Below, one piece after another: positions 1-6,829 of a stretch of 23,679 bases of DNA. The stretch's first letter is position 1. Every line of letters begins with the position of its first letter. Source of the DNA: a virus; the IMG/VR virus record IMGVR_UViG_3300025012_001961, positions 1 to 23,679 of that record. One strand, written 5' to 3'. The translations under genes were made by a program, and so were the position numbers. Below the pieces are notes generated by a model. It was not told where the DNA came from and ran no database searches. It saw nothing but the letters and a program-made list of their open reading frames with translations.

Positions 1-1
1 T

Positions 2-391
2 CAACTCGTTATGGAAAAAGTACTAAAAAGAGGTGGCGTTAATGCAAGCGATATAGAATACATCAATGCACACGCAACAAGTACACCAAGAGGCGATGCT
101 ATGGAAGCAACTGGTATTTACAATGTTTTTGGTGGAACTCCTTATGTTTCTTCAACAAAGTCTATGACTGGTCACGAATGTTGGATGGCTGGGGCGAGTG
201 AAGTAATTTATAGTTTAATTATGATTAAAGATAAATTCTTAGCACCAAATATTAACTTTGTACAAGGTGATGAAATGACATCTAAAATCAATGTCTTCAA
301 TAAAAAAATTGATTTTGCACCAAAACTAATTCTTTCTAACTCTTTTGGTTTTGGCGGTACAAATGCAGCATTAATTATTAGAAAAATATAA
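2..391 (+). CDS. fabF: 3-oxoacyl-ACP synthase II (FabF-like), C-terminal part
   Basis: This is the C-terminal part of a beta-ketoacyl-ACP synthase, the condensing enzyme that elongates acyl-ACP with malonyl-ACP in fatty acid synthesis. The frame is open from base 2, so the gene starts left of the window; the Met at base 11 is internal. Visible thiolase-fold signatures are NAHATSTPRGD (first active-site His), STKSMTGHE (second active-site His, preceded by the conserved Lys) and the C-terminal NSFGFGGTNAALI glycine-rich loop. The catalytic Cys lies upstream of the window. It ends at a TAA and is followed by non-coding repeat-rich DNA. It is the only convincing chromosomal housekeeping gene here. 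The family (KAS I/II) is certain. The exact paralogue (primary FabF or a FabF-like enzyme of a secondary lipid pathway) cannot be decided from this fragment. Confidence 0.93.
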   Translation, partial: QLVMEKVLKRGGVNASDIEYINAHATSTPRGDAMEATGIYNVFGGTPYVSSTKSMTGHECWMAGASEVIYSLIMIKDKFLAPNINFVQGDEMTSKINVFNKKIDFAPKLILSNSFGFGGTNAALIIRKI

Positions 392-710
392 TACAGATTT
401 TATCAGATTAAGATAGATTGACACAGATTACGCTAATAGTAAAAAGATAAATCTCTCACAAAGTACACGGAGAACACAGAGTTAAGAATGAAAAAAACTC
501 TCCAAAACTCTTTTTCTCTGTGTCTTTGTGCCATCGCCTGCTATCGTTTAACGGGTGTGCTAAATTTTCCTAGTTAGATTGACAAAAAATAAAACTGAGT
601 AATTTATCAGGAGATACACCTTGTTTCCTGTGATTAATTTGTAGACAATACATCCTCAAATATTTTTAAAATTTATTTAAACTCAAAAATCAATTTATTA
701 GGATATAATC
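392..710. other. chromosomal intergenic region, no gene seen
   Basis: No open frame with a plausible ribosome binding site was found. The stretch has repetitive CAGATTA/GATTGACA-like words near 392-425 and a hyphenated inverted repeat at 457-530. It also holds one copy (574-583) of the 10-bp word TTAGATTGAC that recurs at 1271-1280. Its composition is less AT-extreme around 460-570 than in the DNA that follows. It looks like ordinary, partly repetitive chromosomal spacer downstream of fabF. Confidence 0.6.
457..530. repeat. hyphenated inverted repeat, likely dispersed intergenic element
   Basis: The left arm carries CACAAAG (457-463) and CACAGAG (475-481). The right arm carries CTCTGTG (516-522) and CTTTGTG (524-530). 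Both pairs are exactly complementary, so the transcript could fold with a 34-nt loop and an asymmetric internal bulge. The 'CACGGAGAACACAGAG' style of word resembles dispersed intergenic repeats seen in several bacterial chromosomes (general knowledge, not searched). There is no U-tract directly after the right arm, so it is not a simple terminator of fabF. Confidence 0.5.
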
Positions 711-845
711 TTGGAAATAAAAGAAAATTTTAGTGAATACGAAAATTGTATTCTTTGTCCCCATGAATGTAAAGTTAATAGAAATATTCAAATTGGGTTT
801 TGTAATAATAATAACATAATAGTATTGCATAGCATACTAAAATAA
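711..845 (+). pseudogene. truncated radical-SAM (PflA-like) protein, N-terminal remnant
   Basis: A 44-codon frame begins at a TTG (711), 8 nt after an AGGA, and ends at TAA (843-845). It encodes YENCILCPHECKVNR and then IGFC. This is the N-terminal Cys-rich signature of a family of pyruvate formate-lyase activating enzyme-like radical-SAM proteins (CxxCPRxCxxNR...GxC). In intact members a conserved His is followed by an EEP motif and then the CxxxCxxC cluster-binding loop. Here the similarity stops right after LH and a stop follows within five codons, so the catalytic part is missing. I read it as a gene fragment left by deletion or rearrangement. A genuine short Cys-rich peptide is possible but less likely. 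Confidence 0.6.
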
Positions 846-871
846 TTTTGCATAAAAATTAGGAGACAAAA

Positions 872-985
872 ATGATAGAGACAAATCAAAATTTGATTGA
901 ATATATTGAATTAAAATCTGGCGAACCTTGCCATCATATCGGATGTAGGGCTCATATAACACATCCATGTGAGATTTTCTTGTGA
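872..985 (+). CDS. Cys/His-rich mini-protein or gene fragment (37 aa)
   Basis: The ATG at 872 is preceded by a strong AGGAGA at 861-866. The peptide ends with SGEPCHHIGCRAHITHPCE, a dense Cys/His pattern that would suit a small zinc-binding site, followed by three residues and TGA. The neighbouring radical-SAM gene is clearly broken, so this may also be the start of a longer zinc-binding protein lost by frameshift: a different frame stays open for about 23 codons after the CE. The complementary strand also reads reasonably (FLKKTFDVPSQENLTW), but it has no start nearby and contains a stop. I do not recognise a function. Confidence 0.4.
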   Translation: MIETNQNLIEYIELKSGEPCHHIGCRAHITHPCEIFL

Positions 986-1275
986 AGGAACATCGAAAGT
1001 TTTTTTTAAAAAAGTAGCAATAAAATCTAATTCTTTTTTATCTATTTAAAAAACTTTATTATCAAATTCATTGTTTTACTAATTCTTTTTGTCTTTGTGT
1101 CATATCAAACTCCTATTATTTTGATTTTATCAATACTTTTTTGTCAAATATTTTAATATTTTATTATTTTATTTAAAATAAACTCTTAAAAGTCTATTAC
1201 AGTATTTTTTTACAAAAATATCTTTAAATTAAATAAAATATTAAAAAAAATCTTTAAAATTTATTATTATTTAGA
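986..1275. other. extremely AT-rich spacer with a dead minus-strand gene start
   Basis: This stretch is close to pure A/T runs. The one gene-like object is on the minus strand at 1068-1103. An AGGAG with 6-nt spacing precedes an ATG that encodes MTQRQKELVKQ and then stops; a TTGACA lies upstream at 1148-1143. MTQRQKEL resembles the start of LexA-type repressors, but eleven residues prove nothing. It is best read as the promoter, ribosome binding site and first codons of a lost gene. Otherwise I see no RNA gene or coding region. The prophage's left boundary in these coordinates probably lies in or near this stretch, but no defined end sequence could be identified. Confidence 0.45.
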
Positions 1276-1315
1276 TTGACTTTCCTATGCGACAGCGTTA
1301 TTGTGTCTGTATAAT
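1276..1315 (+). promoter_or_regulatory. putative promoter for the two small plus-strand genes
   Basis: A TTGACT at 1276-1281 is followed after 17 bp by TATTGT (1299-1304). A perfect TATAAT lies at 1310-1315, preceded directly by TG. Either -10 would place a start shortly before the AGGAG and ATG at 1344. The TTGACT/TATAAT pair itself is too far apart (28 bp), so which elements are used is open. Confidence 0.5.
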
Positions 1316-1343
1316 GAATAAACTAAATAACAGGAGATTTTAA

Positions 1344-1508
1344 ATGAAAAAGCCTACAATTAAAACTAAAAAAGGATTTTTTACACAATATCAAGTTTTT
1401 TATGATGGATATTTGATTAAATCTTTTTATGATAAAAAAGACGCTACAAAATTGAGAAACGAAATAAATGAAGAACAAAAAAAAATGGCAGTCTTTTATA
1501 CAGCCTGA
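1344..1508 (+). CDS. small basic protein, 54 aa, unknown function
   Basis: The start is supported by AGGAG seven bases upstream and the promoter-like sequences at 1276-1315. The protein is Lys-rich. It reads like a beta-beta-alpha unit: a basic N-terminus, FFTQYQVFYDGYLIKSFYD (two likely strands), then a charged helix with DATKLRNEINEEQKK. That layout is seen in small DNA-binding or integrase-arm-like domains, but no family is recognised. It lies at the outer end of the prophage on the opposite strand from the late genes, followed by a second tiny gene, a hairpin between them and a shared terminator. It could be a phage right-end accessory gene or belong to the host flank. Confidence 0.6.
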   Translation: MKKPTIKTKKGFFTQYQVFYDGYLIKSFYDKKDATKLRNEINEEQKKMAVFYTA

Positions 1509-1514
1509 TTTCTA

Positions 1515-1537
1515 TTACTTTCATTATAAGAAAGTAA
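1515..1537 (+). repeat. hairpin between the two small genes
   Basis: TTACTTTC (1515-1522) and GAAAGTAA (1530-1537) are perfectly complementary around a 7-base loop. No U-tract follows on the plus strand, so it is more likely an mRNA processing or stability element than a full terminator. It ends shortly before the ribosome binding site of the next gene. Confidence 0.4.
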
Positions 1538-1559
1538 CTAAAATAAATAGGAGTTTTTT

Positions 1560-1709
1560 ATGGAACAAAAAAAAATATTTGAAACATTGATTGAAAAATT
1601 AGAAAAATTTAAAGAGAGCGAAAAAAGATATGAATATCTCGAAAAAAAATACAACTATTTTTTAAAAAAAAGAAGTAAAAGAAATTTATCAAAAAAGATG
1701 GCTGTCTAA
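1560..1709 (+). CDS. small charged helical protein, 49 aa, unknown function
   Basis: The ATG follows an AGGAG by 7 nt. Nearly every residue is Lys, Glu, Tyr, Phe or Leu, and the chain is predicted by eye to be one long helix (IFETLIEKLEKFKESEKRYEYLEKKY) with a basic tail. The heptad-like spacing of Leu, Phe and Tyr fits a coiled coil. The stop codon and the last codons lie inside the left arm of the terminator at 1693-1727, so the coding end and the terminator have evolved together. It is probably co-transcribed with the 54-aa gene upstream. No family is recognised. Confidence 0.55.
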   Translation: MEQKKIFETLIEKLEKFKESEKRYEYLEKKYNYFLKKRSKRNLSKKMAV

Positions 1710-1727
1710 AAAAGACAGCCATCTTTT
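1693..1727. terminator. strong symmetric, bidirectional terminator
   Basis: AAAAGATGGCTGTCT (1693-1707), a five-A loop and the exact complement (1713-1727) form a 15-bp perfect stem. Each strand has an A-run before and a T-run after the GC-rich core. It can therefore stop plus-strand transcription of the two small genes and minus-strand transcription leaving the methyltransferase gene, whose stop is at 1731. It marks the end of the prophage late transcript. Confidence 0.9.
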
Positions 1728-1730
1728 AGT

Positions 1731-2534
1731 CTAATAATTCTTAATTAGTAATTCTGTTGTCTCTTGTTGCGTTTTCTGAAAACAACTATAAGTTGTTTCA
1801 AGTTTGATTATTTTGAACTCTTTATATAATTCTTTTATTTCTGGTACATTGTTGTATGAAAGACAAAACTGTCCTTTGAAAGTTTTTAATAAATCTCTTA
1901 ATTCTTCATGTCTTTTTTTAGAGAATTTTTCTTGATATAAATATTCTTTTTCGTAGTACGGTGGGTCAAGATATAAAAATACATTTTCTCTATCAAAACG
2001 TTTAATTATTTCTGCAAAATCTTGATTCATAATAGAAACGGTTTCAAGTCTTTTTGACACTTTCATAATGTTCTCGATTGCGTTTTCACGACTTCTTGGT
2101 TTTGGGGAATAAAACTTTGTGTTCGCTGAAAAACTGTGACAATGAAGATAGTAAGTTTTTACTGCTTTTTGAATATCAGTTAAAAACATTTTATCAGTGT
2201 TTAAATAACGATTAAATATTGTTTCTGAATTTGGCATTTTTTCTAAAGTTTTACAAAACTCTTCTGGATGATTTTGTATTACTATAAATAAATTTGCTAT
2301 GTCGTCATTTCTATCATTGATGACTTCACAATTTGCCCATCGTTCGTTTTCAACAAAAAGCCCCCCAGCTCCAAAAAAAGGAACAACAAAATACTGATTT
2401 TTCCTTTTTTTTAAAGCAATATTTTGTTCTGGAAAATGTGCAATAATTTGCTTTGAAAGTTTCGTTTTACCGCCAATGTAAGGCATTGGTGGCTTACATT
2501 TTAAATTTTTTAAGACATCCTTGTCTTGAATCAT
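1731..2534 (-). CDS. DNA adenine methyltransferase, D12/Dam class
   Basis: This is a SAM-dependent N6-adenine DNA methyltransferase of the D12 (Dam-like) class, about 267 aa, which is full length for the family. Motifs in order: MPYIGGKTKL near the N-terminus (the GGK SAM-binding motif), PFFGAGGLFVE (motif I) and YLDPPYYEKE (the catalytic DPPY). It ends in a typical LLIKN strand. I place the start at 2534, not at the in-frame ATG at 2546: a GGAGG (2544-2539 region) sits 5 nt before 2534 and overlaps the upstream ATG. It is the last gene of the late transcript, the position where Mu carries its DNA-modification gene mom. A likely role is protecting the phage genome from host restriction or timing expression. 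The target site cannot be read from the sequence; GATC is only a guess from family habit. Confidence 0.9.
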   Translation of the reverse strand: MIQDKDVLKNLKCKPPMPYIGGKTKLSKQIIAHFPEQNIALKKRKNQYFVVPFFGAGGLFVENERWANCEVINDRNDDIANLFIVIQNHPEEFCKTLEKMPNSETIFNRYLNTDKMFLTDIQKAVKTYYLHCHSFSANTKFYSPKPRSRENAIENIMKVSKRLETVSIMNQDFAEIIKRFDRENVFLYLDPPYYEKEYLYQEKFSKKRHEELRDLLKTFKGQFCLSYNNVPEIKELYKEFKIIKLETTYSCFQKTQQETTELLIKNY

Positions 2535-2573
2535 AAAACCCTCCATGGTTTCGTTAAAAATATAAATATATCA

Positions 2574-2592
2574 CAGTTTTTTAGAAAAACTG
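2574..2592. terminator. weak hairpin between fibre operon and methyltransferase
   Basis: CAGTTTTT and AAAAACTG form an 8-bp stem with a 3-base loop. The T-run that would make a classical terminator is on the plus-strand side. On the minus strand only a mixed T/A stretch follows, so at best it would attenuate transcription into the methyltransferase gene. Confidence 0.3.
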
Positions 2593-2608
2593 ATTTTTTT
2601 ATAAAAAA

Positions 2609-3007
2609 TTACAAAAGGTCTATACTTTCTTTAAAAATATCTATTTTTTTCAATTCTTCATAAATGAAACTTAACAAAATAGTTTTGATTGTATTTATGT
2701 CTAAATTAATATTATCTTGTAATAATAAATATCCAGATATGCCCAACGATTTTTCATTATTGAAATTTGAGTAGATTAGATTAAGATTATTAAATTTTTT
2801 TGTAATTTCATTTTCTTCAAACGTGAATTTAAAAGATTTTGTTTCAATTGAAGTTTTTTTATTTATTCTAGCCTCTTCGTCTTTATATCCATCGACGGAG
2901 ACAGTGATTATTCGATTATTACAATCTTTTATCAAATTAAATGATTTTATAGTCCAATACAGAGCATTAAATCCTGATGTTGTTTCAATTGTTTTTAATA
3001 AAGCCAT
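2609..3007 (-). CDS. small fibre-adjacent phage protein (132 aa)
   Basis: It lies 10 nt downstream of the tail fibre gene with a clear TAGGAG before its ATG. The N-terminal half (ETTSGFNALYWTIKSFNL, then VSVDGYKDEEARINKK) resembles a common type of small tail-module protein in which a 'YW.I' strand is followed by 'GY.D.EAR' (recalled pattern, not searched). The C-terminal half is a Glu/Lys-rich domain ending in helices (SFIYEELKKIDIFKES). Position suggests a fibre accessory or chaperone, or a minor tip protein. It has no signal peptide or membrane segment. Confidence 0.6.
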   Translation of the reverse strand: MALLKTIETTSGFNALYWTIKSFNLIKDCNNRIITVSVDGYKDEEARINKKTSIETKSFKFTFEENEITKKFNNLNLIYSNFNNEKSLGISGYLLLQDNINLDINTIKTILLSFIYEELKKIDIFKESIDLL

Positions 3008-3017
3008 GTCTTTTCTC

Positions 3018-5201
3018 CTACTTTTTCGCTTTTATATAATATGCAACTGTCTTAGAGACAGGTTTTGTTTCTCCACCACCTTGCTTTAATGATGTTATAG
3101 CGTAAATTCTATCGCCAGTAGAATAATCTTGAAAATCATTATCTCCATCTTTTTCTACTGAAGCAAAATCTTTTGAAGGATCTCCAATATTTCCACCATT
3201 ATAGACTTTTGAAAAAATCGTTTGTGATCCTGAACCTCTCAAAAACATACCTCGCAAGTCTGGTAAATTGAAAGTTGTTATTGAATCACCTGCACCCCAA
3301 GTGATACTAATAACACTGAATAAGTCAGGATAATCAGTTCTTTTAACAGCAGAACCATCACATAACAAATACTTATTTGATATATTTGAAGGAATACCAG
3401 CCAAGATTTTAATTTCTCCAACCAAAATATTGTCGTTTATCTTTGCATCTACAAAAGTTTCTTTTGCTACTTTTTCCCATCCGAAATTACTTGCACTGTC
3501 AGTAGAGAATACTCCTAAATTATTTGAAACGCGAGTATGTTTGCTTCCGTTATCAAAAGTGATTTCTTGAGTAATGTAATCCCCACCATCTCTTTTATCA
3601 TTGTAATATACAGTCAAATAGTAGTTGTATAAAGCAGGAGAGTGATTTGTTGTTGTATTATTAGAATAACCTCTATAATTTCCTGGTGTTTTTATTGTAT
3701 TTAAATCATCATTGCCTGTTAAAAAAATACCTTTGTCAGCATATAGTTTCGCACTATTTAAAGTACTTAAATCTTTATTGTCAATATCAGTTCGATTATA
3801 AGTTTCTGATTTTTGATAAAATGCTCCAAAATGTTTGGAATCATGACTATTTATCTGTAAATCTGTATAATTATTAGACGTTGTTACCGCATTCGTATTT
3901 TTATTGTCAATATCAGTTCGATTATAAGTTTCTGATTTTTGATAAAATGCTCCAAAATGTTTGGAATCATGACTATTTATCTGTAAATCTGTATAATTAT
4001 TCGAAGTCGTCACAGCAGTCGTAACATCGTTTATATTTGCAGTTCTAAGCCATCCAAAATTAATTGTGCTATCAGTAGAAAAATTTCCTAAATTATCGGA
4101 TGAACGAGTATATTTATTTCCATTGTTAAAAATTATTTCTTGAGTAAAAAAATCCCCACCATCTCTTTTATCATTGTAATATACAGTCAAATAGAAGTTA
4201 TATAAAGCAGGAGAGTGATTTGTTGTTGTATTATTAGAATAACCTCTATAATTTCCAGGAGTTTTAATTGTATTTAAATCATCATTGCCTGTTAAAAAAA
4301 TACCTTTGTCAGCATATAGTTTCGCACTATTAAGAGTCGTTAAATCTTTATTGTCGGTTTCTACTCTTGAATAAACAGATATATTATTTCTTGCTATTGA
4401 AATATTATATAAATCAGATAGATTGTTGTTTTTGTTTAACATATTTTTTGGTGAATAATCTATCCAATTCAGAAAAAAATTATTGCTGTCCGTATATCTA
4501 TAAAATATTTCTCCTGCGAACGAATAGAACAATTGATATAATCTGCTCTCTATTAAAAATACGGATAATCTGAATTGCCAAGCCACTGGTGCTTTTTGTG
4601 TCATATAGTTTAACGTTGGTTTACTTTCAATAGAATCATACCAACCAAAATAAGTACCAGCACGAGTTATTTCATCCAACGATTTTGTTTCAGGAATTTT
4701 ACTACCTACAAAAAAATTATCGAAAGATTGTATTTTTCTCACTCTTGACAAATCTATTTTATCTATGTTTGACTCAGTAATATAAAGATCACACAAAAGA
4801 GTTCCTATGTCGATTAATCCATGTGGAGTTGTTTCAAAAAATATATTGAATTGATAAGAGTCTTCTTTATTATATAAAATTGTTTGATTTTTGCCATCAA
4901 CAATAGGAGTTGAATATATTTCTTTTGGAAGAACAAAAATACTTAAAACTTTTGTTTCTGTTGATGTGAATGGTGATATATCTATTTCATCACTTGTAAT
5001 TGAAAGTTTCTTGCCGTTTTTGTAACCTAAAAAATTTGAGATTTTTAATTTTTTGTCAACAAGTTGAATGTCTTTTGATACAATTCCATCCTTTACTATA
5101 AAAGAGATATTCTCTTCAATAATTGTTTCAATGTCTGTTTGAAGTTTATTTAAATGCGTATGCTCTAATGTTTGGTCTATATAAAAGTTTTGTTTTATCA
5201 C
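3018..5201 (-). CDS. tail fibre with repeated knob-like domains and tail collar domain (727 aa)
   Basis: This is the receptor-binding fibre. Residues 1 to about 180 form the baseplate-proximal part. A first knob-like segment follows (DEITRAGTYFGWY). Two nearly identical modules then carry DDLNTIKTPGNYRGY, a pyocin-knob-like signature, near residues 285-380 and 478-575. Between them lie two tandem copies of a 42-residue unit (AVTTSNNYTDLQINSHDSKH...). The last 140 residues hold a phage tail collar domain (LLCDGSAVKRTDYPDLF, TTFNLPDLRGMFLRG), which usually forms the fibre tip. The start overlaps the upstream gp48-like stop as ATGA. The repeats are near-identical at DNA level, so copy number may change by recombination. 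No adjacent DNA invertase or reverse transcriptase is visible. Confidence 0.9.
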   Translation of the reverse strand: MIKQNFYIDQTLEHTHLNKLQTDIETIIEENISFIVKDGIVSKDIQLVDKKLKISNFLGYKNGKKLSITSDEIDISPFTSTETKVLSIFVLPKEIYSTPIVDGKNQTILYNKEDSYQFNIFFETTPHGLIDIGTLLCDLYITESNIDKIDLSRVRKIQSFDNFFVGSKIPETKSLDEITRAGTYFGWYDSIESKPTLNYMTQKAPVAWQFRLSVFLIESRLYQLFYSFAGEIFYRYTDSNNFFLNWIDYSPKNMLNKNNNLSDLYNISIARNNISVYSRVETDNKDLTTLNSAKLYADKGIFLTGNDDLNTIKTPGNYRGYSNNTTTNHSPALYNFYLTVYYNDKRDGGDFFTQEIIFNNGNKYTRSSDNLGNFSTDSTINFGWLRTANINDVTTAVTTSNNYTDLQINSHDSKHFGAFYQKSETYNRTDIDNKNTNAVTTSNNYTDLQINSHDSKHFGAFYQKSETYNRTDIDNKDLSTLNSAKLYADKGIFLTGNDDLNTIKTPGNYRGYSNNTTTNHSPALYNYYLTVYYNDKRDGGDYITQEITFDNGSKHTRVSNNLGVFSTDSASNFGWEKVAKETFVDAKINDNILVGEIKILAGIPSNISNKYLLCDGSAVKRTDYPDLFSVISITWGAGDSITTFNLPDLRGMFLRGSGSQTIFSKVYNGGNIGDPSKDFASVEKDGDNDFQDYSTGDRIYAITSLKQGGGETKPVSKTVAYYIKAKK
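3578..4331 (-). repeat. long direct repeat (offset 573 bp) of the knob module in the tail fibre
   Basis: Bases 3578-3758 match 4151-4331 with only a handful of substitutions. The two copies are offset by 573 bp, exactly 191 codons. Protein similarity extends further, through the strand-rich block that ends ...TDSxxNFGW. Together with the 126-bp tandem repeat this shows serial in-frame duplication in the fibre shaft. Confidence 0.88.
3774..4001 (-). repeat. tandem 126-bp coding repeat in the tail fibre
   Basis: Bases 3774-3875 and 3900-4001 are identical over 102 bp with a 126-bp period, equal to 42 codons, so each unit adds or removes an in-frame block. The 24 bp between copies differ. It lies within the fibre, at about residues 400-476. 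Confidence 0.9.
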
Positions 5202-5713
5202 ACTTTCTCCACGATAAAAAAATTAATGTATATTGGTAAAAAAGTTTGAAGTAGTTCTTGTATCGCTTGTTTTTCTTTTATTGTCAGATATTCTGTAAAT
5301 TCGATAATCATTTCATATTTTGGGATTGCCAAACTACTATTATTTAATTTTGATTTATTAAGTTTTAAACCTTTTTGACAATCTTTTATTGAAAAAGTTT
5401 TTTTTGTCACTAAAAGAACTAAAGACTGTATGTTTTTTATTGAAGTTTCTTTTGCGTAAAAAGTATATGCACATACTACTCTTTTTTTGAAGGTTTCCTC
5501 ACTTTCATTTGGAAGTCTTTCTATTCCTCTCTCGACTTGAAAGTTTTGTAAATCGTCAGTTTTTAAAGCAATGAATTTATTTCTTGTTAAAATTGCATTT
5601 CCTTTGAGATTATCAAAAGATATCGATATTGCATTTATTATTGCATTAAAAAGTTTTGATATTGAAATAACAGGAATTTTTAGATATTTTTGATAAAACT
5701 CATAGAATGTCAC
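5198..5713 (-). CDS. Mu gp48-like baseplate/tail protein (171 aa)
   Basis: This gene sits between the baseplate J-like gene (directly adjacent) and the fibre (ATGA overlap), exactly where Mu has gp48 and P2-type phages have gpI. The length fits that group. Its middle has ERGIERLPNESEETFKKRVV, typical of this group, where a short acidic helix after a Pro-Asn turn precedes the connecting domain. The C-terminal part is a strand-loop-helix unit (IPKYEMIIEF ... KEKQAIQELLQTFLP) that probably links fibres to the baseplate wedge. The assignment rests mainly on position and general pattern. Confidence 0.7.
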   Translation of the reverse strand: MTFYEFYQKYLKIPVISISKLFNAIINAISISFDNLKGNAILTRNKFIALKTDDLQNFQVERGIERLPNESEETFKKRVVCAYTFYAKETSIKNIQSLVLLVTKKTFSIKDCQKGLKLNKSKLNNSSLAIPKYEMIIEFTEYLTIKEKQAIQELLQTFLPIYINFFIVEKV

Positions 5714-6829
5714 TTAGATTTCCTCCTCTTTTGTTGAAGAAAAAACAATATTAGAAATTTGTAAAATTTCATATTTTGTCGCTGTCACATTTTGTGTTGG
5801 AGATGTTATTTTTATATCTTTTAAAAACCCTTTTAGACTTGTTGAAATTTCTGTTGCAAGTTGTGAAAGTATGAAGTCTTGAGATATTTTTAGTTTATTG
5901 AAATATGCTATTACTGCATCGTAAGCAATAGTTTCTTTTTCTGCAAAGTTAAAAACATTGTTATAAAAAATCAATTGTATATTTATAGAAATATTTTTAA
6001 TTGTAGGTCCTTTAACTGATATTTCAATTCCAGGTTCTCTTACTGCATTGATTTTATTTGAAACGATAATAATTATTTCTTGTGAAGGACTTCCAGATAC
6101 AGTTCTTATTATTAAATCAAAAGTGCCTTTCCCTCTAGGTTCTGAAATGATAACAGCATCGGTTACTCCTTGAGTCTCTAAAGCAAGTCTTTTGTATAGA
6201 CTTGCAGAGTCTTTTGCAAGACTAGTCCATTGCAAAAAATATCTTGCTCTTAAATCTTCGTCACATTCTTTGTCCTCTCCAGGAGTTGTTATCCAATCTG
6301 AGAAATTGTCAATATAATCAATACCTTGTGTGGTTGTACTTAAAATCGAAATAGCATGAGTTGCTACATTGTAATCTTTTCCTTCATAGGAAGCTGCCAC
6401 TGGTACGAATACTTCTGTTTGATTTGCAACTAAAATCTTTTCTTCTGTTGTATAAAAAACAAATTCTTTGCCTTTACTATTGGTTTTCGTTTTAACTATT
6501 GTGCCTTTTTTTATTTTTATATTTTCATCTTTTGCTATGTTTCTTGCAAATTTTACAAGCCCTATTGTTTTTACTGCTTGTTTTCTTGTTATACCAACTT
6601 CTGTACATTTTAAATCGAGCCAATCGCCTTCAGCTGTTTGAACAAAAGCATTTTTGAAAATTTTGTTTAGTAAATCATAAAAAAGCCAAATGAAAAAAGC
6701 AACTACTTCAAAAATACCTCGCAACACCCCACCAACGTTATAATTTGTTAGGTTTATATATTCATTATTTTTGAATGCAGTTATTAATTCTGTTTTTATT
6801 TCTTCTTGCGTTTTATTAAAAAGTTCCAT
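5714..6829 (-). CDS. baseplate J-like protein (Mu gp47 type, 371 aa)
   Basis: This is the wedge protein of the contractile baseplate. N-terminal features include NYNVGGVLRGIFEVVAFFIWLFYDLLNKI, corresponding to the helical start of J-like proteins, and then AEGDWLDLKCTEVGITRKQA, the hallmark 'G.WLD..A...G..R..A' segment. The strand-rich middle has GTIVKT and YNVATHAI. 'EDLRARYFLQW' in the centre corresponds to 'E.LR.R'. Length is normal for the family. It overlaps the preceding W-like gene by 14 nt and abuts the next gene. Confidence 0.9.
   Translation of the reverse strand: MELFNKTQEEIKTELITAFKNNEYINLTNYNVGGVLRGIFEVVAFFIWLFYDLLNKIFKNAFVQTAEGDWLDLKCTEVGITRKQAVKTIGLVKFARNIAKDENIKIKKGTIVKTKTNSKGKEFVFYTTEEKILVANQTEVFVPVAASYEGKDYNVATHAISILSTTTQGIDYIDNFSDWITTPGEDKECDEDLRARYFLQWTSLAKDSASLYKRLALETQGVTDAVIISEPRGKGTFDLIIRTVSGSPSQEIIIIVSNKINAVREPGIEISVKGPTIKNISINIQLIFYNNVFNFAEKETIAYDAVIAYFNKLKISQDFILSQLATEISTSLKGFLKDIKITSPTQNVTATKYEILQISNIVFSSTKEEEI

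Noticed and set aside
1068-1103. LexA-like gene on the minus strand
   Set aside because: Only eleven residues (MTQRQKELVKQ) before a stop and no continuation in any frame that resembles LexA; kept only as a dead gene start.
2535-2546. Upstream in-frame ATG for the methyltransferase
   Set aside because: The only good Shine-Dalgarno (GGAGG) lies downstream of this ATG and 5 nt before the next ATG at 2534.
3774-4331. Possible CRISPR array or diversity-generating template repeat in the fibre region
   Set aside because: Repeats are long, in frame and part of an intact fibre protein. No short regular spacers, no cas genes, no reverse transcriptase and no adenine-biased differences between copies.
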